From Gammaproteobacteria bacterium (GTDB lineage Bacteria > Pseudomonadota > Gammaproteobacteria > SZUA-152), in the NCBI GenBank assembly GCA_021647705.1, contig JAKIUF010000019.1:1-64000 (forward strand): 64,000 bases of DNA, written 5' to 3'. This document shows positions 33,509 to 44,300 of this stretch, piece after piece. Positions within the stretch are counted from its first letter, which is position 1; each line of letters begins with the position of its first letter. The translations under genes were made by a program, and so were the position numbers. The notes under the pieces were generated by a model. That model did no database searches and was not told where the DNA came from. It saw only the letters and a program-made list of their open reading frames with translations.

Positions 33509-33688
33509 TTACACCATCTGAATCAAGAACATAATAAACAATCCCACAGCCACCATAATCATCAGGTAATTTAACCAGTCTTTGTTGCTGCCCTTGGGGG
33601 CGTTTTTTACCGCATGGCGCATGCTGGGGAAGATAAAAATCAACATGGCTCCCAGAAATATTGCGGTACCAATTTGTATCCAGTCCAT
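33509..33688 (-). CDS. Small two-helix membrane protein
   Basis: The ATG at 33688 opens a 59-codon frame: helix (WIQIGTAIFLGAMLIFIFP), a polar loop SMRHAVKNAPKGSNKDW, and a second helix (LMIMVAVGLFIMFLIQMV). Small proteins with this helix-loop(PKGS-DW)-helix pattern are widespread in gammaproteobacteria but unnamed. Another short frame over the same bases is a shadow. Confidence 0.7.
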   Translation of the reverse strand: MDWIQIGTAIFLGAMLIFIFPSMRHAVKNAPKGSNKDWLNYLMIMVAVGLFIMFLIQMV

Positions 33689-33716
33689 AACTGCCTCTTA
33701 ACATAAAATATTTAGC

Positions 33717-33747
33717 AAAAAAAAGCCCCGATTAACCGGGGCTTTTT
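33717..33747. terminator. Terminator
   Basis: AAAAAAAAGCCCCG and CGGGGCTTTTT form a stem around ATTAAC between two minus-strand genes; it terminates the YccA-family gene. Confidence 0.85.
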
Positions 33748-33771
33748 CAGTTCCGAAAAAACAGAGGTTGT

Positions 33772-34437
33772 TTAATCGTTGTTGTTGAACGCGCCCAGAA
33801 TGTGCAGAAGTGCCTGGAACATATTGATGATCGACAGGAACAGACTGGCTGTTGCCATGATGTAGTTGGTTTCGCCACCGTTAACCATGGATGAGGTCTG
33901 AAACAGAATGAATCCACTCATGATCATAATTACCGCAGCACTTACTGCCAGAGACAGGGCAGGAATACTCAGGAAAATATTCAGCAGGGAAGCACCAATC
34001 ACCACAATCAAGCCCACCATCAGGAAGCCCGCCATGAAGCTGAAGTCCTTACGGGTGGTCAATGCATAAGCGGACAGACCCAGGAAAATGGCTCCCGTGC
34101 CACCTAATGCTGTCATCACGATGCTGGGGTTAACCGCCAGATAATAATTCAGCACAGGCCCTAGGCCCAAACCGAGCAAACCGGTGATGCCGAAGATGAC
34201 CGGGATGCCCATGGCAGAATTGGCTGTGCGTGGCAAAACAAACCATAACATCACAATGGCTGCAATGGTTGCGCCTAATGCCATGCCCTGTGACAGATTC
34301 ATCATTACGCCTACAGCGGCAGTACCTGCGCTGAACAAAAGCGTCATCGACAGCAGGGTGTAAGTATTGCGTATGAGTTTGTTGGTGGCCAATGTCGATG
34401 AGGACGACTGGGTAGCAACAGAATAATTTGGGTTCAT
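33772..34437 (-). CDS. YccA/Bax inhibitor-1 family membrane protein
   Basis: The 221-residue product (start MNPNYSV after GGAGGTTTACC) has seven helices and the family layout, including KLIRNTYTLLSMTLLFSAG near the start, a GLGLGPVLNYYL loop, and a C-terminal helix with SLFLSIINMFQALLHILG. In E. coli YccA modulates the FtsH membrane protease. The family fold is a pH-sensitive Ca leak channel in some members. It lies upstream of a tRNA gene on the other strand. Confidence 0.88.
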   Translation of the reverse strand: MNPNYSVATQSSSSTLATNKLIRNTYTLLSMTLLFSAGTAAVGVMMNLSQGMALGATIAAIVMLWFVLPRTANSAMGIPVIFGITGLLGLGLGPVLNYYLAVNPSIVMTALGGTGAIFLGLSAYALTTRKDFSFMAGFLMVGLIVVIGASLLNIFLSIPALSLAVSAAVIMIMSGFILFQTSSMVNGGETNYIMATASLFLSIINMFQALLHILGAFNNND

Positions 34438-34727
34438 CAGGGGTAAACCTCCACGGTTTGTCAATTTATTTCAATAATAATGTATTCAAAGTATTGGGTA
34501 CTTAGACTTACCTTGGATTATAAGTTCCGTCTATGTATGGGTCAAACCTGTTTTTTACTGGCTGTGGGCACCTTATAGTCCGACGGGCTCCTAGCAATGC
34601 CCTCGGCGATTCAGTATCATTGCCCGCCTCGCTTGAGATGGGGGGTGAAAAGATCCATTTCAAGGTTGTTTCTCCTGTCAGTGGTGTTATTTGTGCTGTC
34701 ATAGGGGTTGCGACGAGAGTACACAAC

Positions 34728-34815
34728 GGAGAGCTGGCTGAGTGGTCGAAAGCGGCGGTCTTGAAAACCGTTGACGGGAAACCGTCCGGGGGTTCGAATC
34801 CCTCGCTCTCCGCCA
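34728..34815 (+). tRNA. tRNA-Ser (TGA anticodon)
   Basis: The 88-nt sequence begins GGAGAGC and ends GCTCTCCGCCA with CCA encoded. The anticodon TGA (34762-34764) sits in CTTGAAA, and the long variable arm (GACGGGAAACCGTC) and GGTTCGAATCC T-loop are typical of a class II serine tRNA. Confidence 0.97.
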
Positions 34816-34825
34816 CACACAAGTT

Positions 34826-34853
34826 AAGGGGCTCCAAGCATGGAGCCCTTTTT
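34826..34853 (+). terminator. Terminator after tRNA-Ser
   Basis: AAGGGGCTCCA and TGGAGCCCTTTTT form a stem around AGCA, 10 bp after the tRNA. Confidence 0.9.
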
Positions 34854-34893
34854 CATTCGTCATATAGCAATCTTTAAATCGTAGATTAAACAT

Positions 34894-35892
34894 CTATCGC
34901 TGCAATTTGATTTTTCGCAGTTTGTTTTTGGTGCAGGTTAGGGAACTCTCATTTTCAAATTGGCAGACCAGTTTATGGTCAGCATCTTGCCAGCCCAGGG
35001 TGATGGGCACCTTGCGACCAGATTCAGCGAACTCGGGGTCTGTGACCGTGATTTTGGAGACGTTATTGCGATATGTGATTTTAAATGAGCCATTGTCTTC
35101 AAAGTCAAACAAGGTGGCTTTGGTTGTGTAGTTGATGTCCGCCATGCCAATGTTGCGAGAAATGTCTACTGACAGGCATTCCACCTGTTCTTCTTCATTT
35201 TTTTCGTCGTTGCATTGGGTGAGTGACGACGGGAGGTATTCGACGGACTTGTTGCGTTTTTTCCAGCCGCCAGCCATTACTTTATCTTTGGTGGATTTGA
35301 TTTTTGGTACGGGTTTCGGTTTCGGTATGGGTTTCGGTACAGTTTTTGGTTTGGCTGCTTTTATGGCGGCTGCGCGGCGTTTCTGCTTAGCCGATTTTTG
35401 TGCTTTGGCAACCCGTTTGATGCCTTCGGAGGCTTTAGCGTAACCTCCCGCCAGTGCCTGCTTGTACCACTTGAGAGCTTCACTGTAATTTTTTGATACG
35501 CCCTGACCGTTCTCATACAAGGTGCCAAGATAGTATTCGGCACGCACATATTTTTGATTGGCAGAACTTCTAAGCCAGTCGTGTGCTTTTTTATAGTTTC
35601 TGCTGACGCTTTTTCCTTCCAGATAGGCGAGCCCAACTTTGTAAGCCGCCTTTTTGTCGTTTTGTTTTGCCGCTTTGTGGTACCACTCGAAAGCCTTTTT
35701 GATATCTTTGACAGTGCCTTTGCCTTTCTCAAGCATTTCGCCGATGGCATATTGTGATTTTGTATCACCTTGTTCTGCTTTGGGCAGCGCCTTTTTGAAT
35801 TTTTCTTCCCAGATATAATCATCGACAGCGAGAGCGTGTGAAAAAAAGCCGGTGGTGACAATTAACAGTATGATCCCAAAAAAAATTTTCAT
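34894..35892 (-). CDS. Periplasmic Sel1-repeat protein with Lys/Pro linker
   Basis: The 332-residue product has a signal peptide (MKIFFGIILLIVTTGFF...SHALA) and four Sel1 repeats (about 45-160: SQYAIGEMLEKGKGTVKD, AAYKVGLAYLEGKSVSRN, AEYYLGTLYENGQGVSKN). A Lys/Pro/Ala-rich stretch (about 165-205, with PKPIPKPKPVPK) follows, then a C-terminal domain of about 120 residues with four cysteines. The Lys-Pro stretch may span or bind the cell wall. Partner unknown. Confidence 0.75.
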   Translation of the reverse strand: MKIFFGIILLIVTTGFFSHALAVDDYIWEEKFKKALPKAEQGDTKSQYAIGEMLEKGKGTVKDIKKAFEWYHKAAKQNDKKAAYKVGLAYLEGKSVSRNYKKAHDWLRSSANQKYVRAEYYLGTLYENGQGVSKNYSEALKWYKQALAGGYAKASEGIKRVAKAQKSAKQKRRAAAIKAAKPKTVPKPIPKPKPVPKIKSTKDKVMAGGWKKRNKSVEYLPSSLTQCNDEKNEEEQVECLSVDISRNIGMADINYTTKATLFDFEDNGSFKITYRNNVSKITVTDPEFAESGRKVPITLGWQDADHKLVCQFENESSLTCTKNKLRKIKLQR

Positions 35893-36086
35893 AAAGCATT
35901 CTCTTGGCGGTAGCCGGTGCAGATAAGGAGGGCGTGCTTGCCCTTACGGTATCGGCAGCAGGAAGGAGGGACTTTAACAGCGAAAAAGTATTTTTGCTTA
36001 TATTACCGACTGTTAGCGAGCTTGCTTCGATGATAACTTAAAAGATAACCAACAAATACGAAGTTACCCCGAATTATAGAATAAAT

Positions 36087-36542
36087 TTAGTTGTTGAGAG
36101 GTTCGGCGGCTACGTGGAAGATGCAATTTGTGCGTAAGCAATGATCCAGCCATTCGCCTAAAAACTGGTTGATTTGCCACTTTTCGTTGCGCTGAAACAT
36201 ATCGCCATTCGGGTAGTTATAACGCGCGTTGAAACGATGTTTGTGTTGAAAGGCTAACACCTCGCTGACGCCGGCATCGTAATAGTTACGAATTTTTATG
36301 TGCAGGCCGGGTAGCCAGGGTTGTTCTACTGAGTGTTGCAAGTGTAATGAGAAGGTTTTGGTGTATTTGCTGGTTTCCAAAATATGCAGAGATAATTGCA
36401 TTCCGTTTGCATTTTTTACGATAGTGGCTATTTCCAGTTCGAGCAAAGCAGGTATCACGCGCGCAAGTTTTCTGAAATTTGCTTCATGCAGAGTGGTGGC
36501 GTTATGTCGTTTGCGTTTGGCGATGAGAAAAGGATGCATCAT
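36087..36542 (-). CDS. DUF1249 (YqiB-type) family protein
   Basis: The 151-residue product from the ATG at 36542 has the family pattern: HEANFRKLARVIPALLELE, then YTKTFSL, HIKIRNYYDAGVSEVLAFQ, YPNGDMFQRNEKWQINQFLGEWLDHCL. Family members are cytoplasmic and of unknown function, often near cpdA/nudF in enterobacteria, not here. An upstream TTG would add seven residues. It directly follows fliA. Confidence 0.8.
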   Translation of the reverse strand: MMHPFLIAKRKRHNATTLHEANFRKLARVIPALLELEIATIVKNANGMQLSLHILETSKYTKTFSLHLQHSVEQPWLPGLHIKIRNYYDAGVSEVLAFQHKHRFNARYNYPNGDMFQRNEKWQINQFLGEWLDHCLRTNCIFHVAAEPLNN

Positions 36543-36578
36543 GAAAATATATTTTGAATCCAAGTGTTAAGTCAGTGG

Positions 36579-37295
36579 CTATTGTTGCGCAATCCAGTCT
36601 CGCATGCGAGCCCGCAGACGTATATGGGCTTGGCTTAATAATTGGCTGATGCGTGATTCGCTGACATTCATGACGGAGCCGATTTCCCGCAGGTTGAGTT
36701 CAGATTCGTAATACAGGGAAACAATCATTTTTTCACGTTCGGGCAATGAAGAAATAGAGTCCGACAGTTTTGCTTGGAAATGCTGTTTTTCCAGTTGGTC
36801 ATGCACGCCAGCTTTGCCATCACTGACGCTGTGCCCAAAGGCGTCTTCGTCAATGCCGATTTCCTCCCAGCTTAAGACCCGGTGGCTGGAAACATCCTGC
36901 AAGGTTTTAAAGTATTCATCGCGGGAAATGCCTAACAAGTCAATGACTTCTTCATCGCGGGCATCACGTCCTTCGCGGTGTTCAATGTTGCGAATAGCCT
37001 GGGTGATGTCGCGAACTTTACGGTGTACGGACTTGGGAGCCCAGTCATTGCGACGCAATTCGTCTAGCATGGAGCCGCGAATACGAATACCGGCATAGGT
37101 TTCAAAGCTGGCACCTTGATTTGCATCATATTTGCGTGAGGCTTCCAGCAGGCCGATCATGCCTGCTTGCAGCAAGTCATCCACTATCACGGTTGCGGGC
37201 AGGCGCGCTTTTAAATGGTACGCAATACGCTTTACCAACGGCGCATATTTAGTGACCAGTTCGTCGTGACCTGCATTTTCCAGATTATCGTACAT
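36579..37295 (-). CDS. fliA: Flagellar-type sigma factor (sigma 28)
   Basis: The 238-residue product matches FliA: LVTKYAPLVKRIAYHLKARLP and DDLLQAGMIGLLEA (region 2), ETYAGIRIRGSMLDELRRNDW, a region 3 segment, and LPEREKMIVSLYYESELNLREIGSVMNVSESRISQL (region 4). Sigma 28 directs late flagellar and chemotaxis genes. No flagellar gene or FlgM lies in this window, so the locus is isolated here. It could control motility genes elsewhere. Confidence 0.9.
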   Translation of the reverse strand: MYDNLENAGHDELVTKYAPLVKRIAYHLKARLPATVIVDDLLQAGMIGLLEASRKYDANQGASFETYAGIRIRGSMLDELRRNDWAPKSVHRKVRDITQAIRNIEHREGRDARDEEVIDLLGISRDEYFKTLQDVSSHRVLSWEEIGIDEDAFGHSVSDGKAGVHDQLEKQHFQAKLSDSISSLPEREKMIVSLYYESELNLREIGSVMNVSESRISQLLSQAHIRLRARMRDWIAQQ

Positions 37296-37474
37296 GCCGT
37301 CCTCAGCCGTTGCACAGAAGAGTGGTCTTTAAACGTTGTCATCAACGCAGACCCGCGGGGTTCTCCTGAAATTACGGCAGAAGGGAAAGGAATCTTTAAT
37401 GGACGGTGATGAGAGAGACAGTGATTTGCGGTAGGGCGTTTGTCTGGAAAAACAGGAGAGGGTGCAGAAAACGG

Positions 37475-38071
37475 CTATAACTGGCGTCTTCCAGAGAAGG
37501 CGTGTGAAAGCGTTCCGCCATCGACATATTCCAGTTCGCCTCCTAAGGGTACGCCATGGGCAATACGTGAACTGGTAACACCATGTATCTTGGCCATTTC
37601 GTTGATGTAGTGCGCGGTGGCTTCGCCTTCGACGGTGGGGTTAGTGGCGAGAATGAGTTCGCTGATGATGCCTTCGGCAAGCCGACCGTCCAGTAAGTCC
37701 AGCCCGATCTCATTAGGGCCGATGCCATCCAGTGGTGACAGGTGACCCATCAAGACAAAATAACGGCCACGATACGGCGTGGCCTGCTCGATGGCGCGCA
37801 CATCCGCCGGGGATTCCACCACGCACAACAGGTGTTGTTCTCGACTGGCGTTGGCACATAGCGGGCAGAGGGCTGTTTCACTGAGTGTACGACATTGTGT
37901 GCAGTGACCCACCTGCTCTGAAGCTTCGCTCAATGAGCGAGCCAATGCCAATGCCCCTTCGCGATCACGCTCCAGTAGATGAAAAGCCATGCGTTGCGCC
38001 GATTTGGGGCCGACGCCGGGCAGGCAGCGCAGGTCTTCAATCAGACGATTGATCAGCGGGCTGAATTCCAT
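37475..38071 (-). CDS. recR: Recombination protein RecR
   Basis: The 198-residue product has the RecR parts in order: helix-hairpin-helix [24 protein letters not shown], the zinc finger C-x2-C...C-x2-C ([16 protein letters not shown]), and a Toprim domain ([29 protein letters not shown]). It acts with RecF and RecO to load RecA on gapped DNA. It follows ybaB by 47 bp, the usual arrangement. Confidence 0.97.
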   Translation of the reverse strand: MEFSPLINRLIEDLRCLPGVGPKSAQRMAFHLLERDREGALALARSLSEASEQVGHCTQCRTLSETALCPLCANASREQHLLCVVESPADVRAIEQATPYRGRYFVLMGHLSPLDGIGPNEIGLDLLDGRLAEGIISELILATNPTVEGEATAHYINEMAKIHGVTSSRIAHGVPLGGELEYVDGGTLSHAFSGRRQL

Positions 38072-38118
38072 GGGGGTATCTGAGGTGTGTGCAGGTCGTT
38101 ATCAGGTTGGGACGCGGC

Positions 38119-38445
38119 CTAAAACGGCATCTTGAAACCGCCGGGCAGATCCATTCCCGCCGTCATCCCCGCCATTTTTTCCGACGAAGTGCTTTCCACC
38201 TGACGCACGGCATCGTTTACCGCTGCGGCTAGCAGGTCTTCTAGCATTTCTTTGTCGTCGCCCATCAGGCTGTCATCAATGCTCACACGTTTCACATCAT
38301 GCCGACCGGTCATCACCACCGAAACCATGCCGCCGCCCGCTTGGCCGGTGACTTCCATATTGGCCAGCTCTTCCTGAGCCTTTTGCATGTTGGCCTGCAT
38401 TTCCTGGGCCTGCTTCATCATTTTACCGAGACCACCTTTTATCAT
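38119..38445 (-). CDS. ybaB: YbaB/EbfC nucleoid-associated protein
   Basis: The 108-residue product starts [27 protein letters not shown] and contains [21 protein letters not shown], typical of YbaB/EbfC, a small DNA-binding dimer. dnaX usually precedes ybaB-recR in proteobacteria; here the upstream neighbour is a divergent adenylate cyclase, so the pair is separated from dnaX. Confidence 0.95.
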   Translation of the reverse strand: MIKGGLGKMMKQAQEMQANMQKAQEELANMEVTGQAGGGMVSVVMTGRHDVKRVSIDDSLMGDDKEMLEDLLAAAVNDAVRQVESTSSEKMAGMTAGMDLPGGFKMPF

Positions 38446-38590
38446 GATATTGCTCCTACTTGAATTGACAACGGAAAACCGGGAATGGGCGTGAATTATA
38501 CATGAGAGTTAAAACGGTGCATAAAATACACGCCACCTGCTACATTAAGCCGCATTTTGGAATATCCGGAATCTGGAAGGCGACAAATCC

Positions 38591-40885
38591 ATGGTTAGGC
38601 AGTTTTCTCCGAGTATCAAATCACACCGTATGCTGACGTTTGGCTTTGCGTTATTGCTCATCGCCGTGGGTCTGTTGACCTATGCGGTGCCGGGTGGTTT
38701 TGATCTGGAGGAAAATGTGGCTCTGGATTTTTTGTTCAAACAGCGTCCGCAAGCTGTCCCGCCAAACAATGTCATTTTGGTTTCTATCGATAAAACCGCT
38801 GCACAGCAATTAGGGCTGGCCAATGACCCAAGCATCTGGCCGCGTGAACTGCATGCGCGTCTGATCGACCGGTTGGCAGCGGCAGGAGCCGAAGTGATTG
38901 TCTTTGATGTATTTTTTCATCAGCCCAAAACGTCCGAGCACGATGCGCGTCTGGCGCAGGCAATGCGAGAAGCGGGCAATGTTGTGATCTTCGCCAGACT
39001 GCAACGCGAGAAACAAACCCTGGAAGGCGGTGGTGAATATAACCTGGAGCGTTTGCTCTTGCCGCTGCCCATATTCCAACAGGCGGCGGTTGCCAGCGCC
39101 CCCTTTGCTTTACCCAAGGTGCCGATTAAGGTCAATCAATTTTGGACTTTTCACACCTCGGCCGGTGGCCATCCTTCAATGCCCACCGTTGCTTTGGAGC
39201 TTTATGCCGTACAGGATCATGCATCATTATTTAAAATCCTTGCTGGTATTGCCCCACAACAGGCGGCGGCATTGCAGGCATCCCTTGGCGACCTCGCCCA
39301 AGGTGAGCGTATCGTACAGATACGGACTTTTTTCAAGCAGCAAACGGCCATCACCCAGACGTTGTTGGAAACATTACGCGAACCCTCCGGGCAGATAACT
39401 GACTCAGAAATTAACCGACGCCTTCAGGCTCTGCTTACGATGTATCTTGGGCCAGAGCGTCGTTACCTGAACTTTTACGGGCCGCCGCGCAGCATTCCTA
39501 CGTGGTCCTATGGTGAAGTGCTATCCGCGACAGCAGAGCAGCTTGTTTCCTTCAAAGACAAGGTTGTGTTTATTGGGTTTTCCGAAGAACGCCAGCCAGA
39601 ACAGAAAGATAATTTTTACACCGTGTTTTCGCAAACCAGCGGATTGGACCTGAGCGGTGTAGAGATTGCCGCCACTGCTTTTGCCAATCTCGCAGCACCG
39701 CGATCCACCTCCATTCTAGCGCCGCTTTCCACCTCCTTTTTGGCACAACGTCCAGCACAACAAAGCCTGCGTCTGCCAGATCCGATAGTTTATATCGCGA
39801 TCATTACCAGTTTCGGTTTACTGCTAGCCTGGTTGAGCAGATTGCCCAGCACCAGCGTATTTGTGGTCGTGAGCATGCTGACTGCGGGATTTTACACGCT
39901 GGCCAGTGTGCAGTTATTTGCCAGTTCGGCAATCTGGTTGCCGCTCTTTGTTCCGGTCTTGCTGCAAACGCCACTGGCCTTATTTATCGGGGTTTTATGG
40001 CGCTATCGGCAGCTCAACCGTGAGCGAGGCCGGATTCGTCAAGCATTTGGCTATTATCTGCCCAGTCATGTGGTTGAGAATCTAGCACGCAGCTCCCAAC
40101 ATCTGAAAGCGCTGAGTGAACGTATGTTTGGTGTATGCATGGCAACGGATGCCGCGCAATATACCCAACTGGCCGAGTCACTGGAACCCGAAGAACTCAG
40201 CGCCCGCATGAATGATTATTACGAACGCCTGTTTAAACCGGTACGTGCGCACGGCGGTATTATTTCTGATGTAGTGGGAGATGCGATGCTGGCAATTTGG
40301 TCTGCGCACCAAGAAGAAAGCCGTTTGCGTCGGCAAGCCTGCGAAGCCGCCCTGGCAGCATTGCGTATCGGACAAGAATCTGCACCTGACGTTGTTTTAC
40401 AGACACGCATTGGTCTGCATGCGGGGGAAATCATGTTAGGTAATATCGGAGCCCTGGATCACTACGAATATCGGGCTGTAGGTGATATCGTCAACACCGC
40501 CTCGCGTATCGAAGGGCTCAACAAACAACTCGGCACCGCCTTGCTGGTTTCTGATGCTGTGCTCACAGGGTTGGAAGGTTTTGTCAGTCGCGAACTGGGT
40601 ACATTCCGCATGGTCGGGAAACAAAAAGCCATTGTCATCCACGAGCTGTTAGGCCGACAGGGAGACTGTGATCAACAACAGCTGCATTTATGTGAATGCT
40701 TTGCCGAGGGATTACGTGCTTATCAGAGCCACGACTGGCAGACGGCGACGGATTGCTTTCAGCAGACGTTTGAATTCTCTCCGAGTGATGGGCCCAGCCG
40801 CTACTACCTCGAACGTTGCAAATTACACGCACAAAAAATGCTGCCCCTGCCGCAGAATGGCGTGATTGTGATGCACAAAAAATAG
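38591..40885 (+). CDS. CHASE2-domain class III adenylate cyclase
   Basis: The 764-residue product has an N-terminal helix (about 16-36), a large periplasmic CHASE2 sensor domain (about 40-370: VILVSIDKTAAQQLG, WPRELHARLIDRLAAAGA, VFDVFF), three helices (about 395-475), and a cytoplasmic cyclase domain (about 515-690). Metal-binding aspartates are present in CMATDAAQYTQL and ISDVVGDAMLAIW. The YRAVGDIVNTASRIEGLN motif carries the Asp that favours ATP over GTP. A short TPR-like tail ends it. It makes cAMP in response to an envelope signal. The next gene encodes a FecR-TPR-barrel protein in the same direction. Confidence 0.88.
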   Translation: MVRQFSPSIKSHRMLTFGFALLLIAVGLLTYAVPGGFDLEENVALDFLFKQRPQAVPPNNVILVSIDKTAAQQLGLANDPSIWPRELHARLIDRLAAAGAEVIVFDVFFHQPKTSEHDARLAQAMREAGNVVIFARLQREKQTLEGGGEYNLERLLLPLPIFQQAAVASAPFALPKVPIKVNQFWTFHTSAGGHPSMPTVALELYAVQDHASLFKILAGIAPQQAAALQASLGDLAQGERIVQIRTFFKQQTAITQTLLETLREPSGQITDSEINRRLQALLTMYLGPERRYLNFYGPPRSIPTWSYGEVLSATAEQLVSFKDKVVFIGFSEERQPEQKDNFYTVFSQTSGLDLSGVEIAATAFANLAAPRSTSILAPLSTSFLAQRPAQQSLRLPDPIVYIAIITSFGLLLAWLSRLPSTSVFVVVSMLTAGFYTLASVQLFASSAIWLPLFVPVLLQTPLALFIGVLWRYRQLNRERGRIRQAFGYYLPSHVVENLARSSQHLKALSERMFGVCMATDAAQYTQLAESLEPEELSARMNDYYERLFKPVRAHGGIISDVVGDAMLAIWSAHQEESRLRRQACEAALAALRIGQESAPDVVLQTRIGLHAGEIMLGNIGALDHYEYRAVGDIVNTASRIEGLNKQLGTALLVSDAVLTGLEGFVSRELGTFRMVGKQKAIVIHELLGRQGDCDQQQLHLCECFAEGLRAYQSHDWQTATDCFQQTFEFSPSDGPSRYYLERCKLHAQKMLPLPQNGVIVMHKK

Positions 40886-41303
40886 GGAGCTCATCGCTGT
40901 CTACCCATTAGGCACGTCACCGTCAATGTAAATAGTGCATACACTACAGCGCAACTATTGCATAGTATTGCGATGATGTATGAAGTAACTTTCTTATTGT
41001 CCTGATAGAAAATTAACATTATGTAATCGGACAGCATTACAGTTCATAACTAAAAATAGAGGTTTTAGACAAAGTGTAAGTTGCTGGAAAATGACAGTCT
41101 TATCATCAAACGTTATAACGCAGTAAGTGTGTTTGCCGAAGTCTCTGGGTATTACTACTTGGTGTATGTCACTTATCTCAGCGTTAGCAGTACAACTTGA
41201 ATGAAAGCACAATAAAGAGGATTATACGGCCACGTCATGCTGGCCAGCAATGTGTCGGCATCAAACTCGAATTTACCTCTACATAATAAAAATTGGATTG
41301 CAA
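40886..41303. other. Intergenic region before the FecR-domain gene
   Basis: This 418-bp AT-rich gap is likely to contain a promoter for 41304. I see no terminator with a T-run, no repeat and no gene. Confidence 0.4.
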
Positions 41304-44300
41304 ATGAATAGGGTGTGTCTTTTAAATCGTTCTTGTTCCCTTCGTTATAGCTTGTTTTTACTGCTGGCTTGTTTGTTGTTTTCGCCTGTGGTGATGGCAA
41401 AAGAGTGTGCCGAAGTCATGGCCACGATCACCTCCGCTCAAGGAGTCGTGGAGAAACGCCAAAAATCCGGCGCAACGTGGAAAAAAGTGGCCGCGCAAGA
41501 TATCTTTTGTGTTGATGACATGGTGCGTACTCAGCTAAACAGCCGTGCTGCACTTTATCTCAACAACAATTCCATATTGCGTTTGAACGAACTTTCCACT
41601 ATCACTTTCACCCGTTCGTCTTCACAAGGCACAACTCAACTGGATCTAAAAAAAGGTATTGCGCACTTTATCAGTCGTATAAAACAACGCTTTGAAGTGC
41701 TGACGCCCTACGTTAATGCCGCCGTTGATGGCACAGAGTTTGTTGTCGCCGTTAATGCAGAATACAGCAACGTCACTGTACTGGAAGGCCGGGTGCGGGT
41801 CAGCAATGAGCAGGGTGAAATCCGCCTGACTCAGGGCGAAGCCGCCCAGACCCAGGCTGGAGAAGCCCCCGTTTTACAAACCCGAGTGCAGCCATGGGAT
41901 GCTGTTAGCTGGGCTTTGTATTACCCCGCAGTAAGTGATTTCTCCGCGCTGGTTATAGCTGCCGAAGAATTGCCTGAGCCATGGCGCGCCCGTTTGCTGC
42001 AATCTTTTGAACGCTACAAACAGGGACAAATATCCGAAGCGCTGACAGAGATTGAATCACTGCCGGGCGATCTCCCTAATGGCAACATCTATATCTATCG
42101 TGCAGCATTATACTTGGCGGCAGGTCAGGCTGGGCATGCCAGTATCGATCTGGATCTCGCCCTGAAACAGGATGCGGCTCAAAATACCAGAAACGGAGAA
42201 GCTCTCGCCCTCAAGTCCATCATCGCCGTGACACAAAATCATATCGATCTTGGCTTGAAACTGGCTCGGGATGCCACGGATGTCAGCCCGAAAATAGCCG
42301 CCACCTGGCTGGCCCGGTCTTACGCACAACAAGCCATATTTGATCTGGAGCAAGCCCGTCTCAGTGTCAAACAAGCGGTAAAACTGGCACCGGAAAATGC
42401 TCTGGCCTGGGCCCGGTTGGCAGAACTTCATCTGATGTTTGGAGAGCTTGACCGGGCATTACAAGCGGCACGCCGCGCGACAGAAATCGCCCCCCGGCTT
42501 GCACGCACACAAAGCGTACTGGGTTTTGCCTACCTGACACGGATTAAAATCACAGCAGCCGAACAGGCCTTTAATCAGGCTATTGAGCTTGATCAGGCAG
42601 CTCCGCTGCCCCGGCTGGGTTTGGGGCTAGCGATGATTCGTCGTGGCGAATTGGCATTCGGCCGTCGCCAGATTGAGATTGCGGCCAGTTTGGCACCGGC
42701 AAACCCGCTGATCCGTAGTTATCTGGGCAAAGCCTATTACGAAGAAAAACGTGGCCCGTTGGATGCCACACAATTTGCCCTAGCCAAAGAACTAGACCCT
42801 CGTGATCCAACGCCTTATTTTTATGATGCGATTCTAAAGCAAACGACAAATAGGCCGGTAGATGCATTAGAGAATTTACAACAATCCATAACATTAAATG
42901 ACCGGCGGGCAGTTTACCGGTCGCGTTTGTTGCTGGATCAGGATCTGGCTGCGCGGGGGGCTAGCCTGTCCCGTATTTATAGGGACCTGGGAATGGACCA
43001 GTTAGCGCTCGCCGAAGGCTGGAAATCCATAGCTGTGGACCCGTCTAATTACTCGGCCCACCGTTTTCTGGCCGATGCTTATCGCGTTCTCCCCCGCCAC
43101 GAAATCGCTCGGGTTAGTGAATTGCTTCAAGCACAGTTATTACAGCCAATCAACATCATTCCGGTGAAACCACGTTTTAGTGCAGCCTATCTTGACCCTG
43201 CTACGGGGCTTGCGGGTGCGGCACTTAATGAATATACGTCCTTGTTTGAGCGTAATCAGGTGAAACTTTTTGCTTCAGAAGGTTTTGGTAATAACAATGC
43301 TTTTGATGCTGAGTTGACTGTATCGGGTATTTACAAGCAGCTGTCCTTCAGCTTGGGGCGCTTGTACTCGAAGACCGATGGTTTTCGCGAAAATAATGAT
43401 GAAATAAATGATCTATACAATATTTTTGCGCAATTTGCTGTGACGCCTAAACTGAATATCCAGATTGAACATCGGAGTCGTGATAGTCAGTATGGTGATC
43501 TGGCGCTTCGCTTTGATCCTGATGTTTTTAATCCTTTTGTTCGGACCGATATCAAACAGAGAGATGTTCGTGTTGGTGGGCATTTTGTGATATCACCGAA
43601 GTCAAGTGTCGTTGCGAATGTGATGGGTGTTGAGAGGGAGGAGAACAGGAAAGACGTAACTAATCTGGTATTGGGAGAGAGTGAATCTGCCACTGATCAG
43701 CAAGAAGGTTACCAAGCCGAATTACAATACCTTTTTCAGTCTCGTCGATACAATATCACACTGGGGGCAAGTCATTATGACGTGGATGTCAAGAGGAGTG
43801 TGGAGTTTGACGATGCTCTCTGTTCGTCCCCTGTCTCTATCCCGGGTCTTATATGCGCAACCAACGAGGAAGTCACCAGAAAACATGGTAATGCCTACAC
43901 CTACGTCAACATAACATACCCTGACAAGCTCATTTGGACTGTAGGAGCAAGTTATGATGATTATGAGATTATCGGCCGGGATAGTCAGAACAGGCTCAAC
44001 CCCAAACTGGGTGTTCAGTGGCAGCTTAATGACAAAATGCGCCTTCGTGCTGCTGGATTTAAAACCTTAAAGCGCGCCTTGGTGGCGAATCAAACCATAG
44101 AGCCGACGCAAATTGCGGGATTTAATCAATTTTTCGATGACATTAACGCGACCACGGCTACTCGATATGGTTTTGGGGTTGATGTTTCTTTGACGCGTAG
44201 CACCAATGCCGGGCTGGAGTTTACAAGGCGCAAACTGGATGTTCCCGTGCTGGGCGATGATTTCACCATTACTGAATACCGGGAGCGTAACGAAGATATC

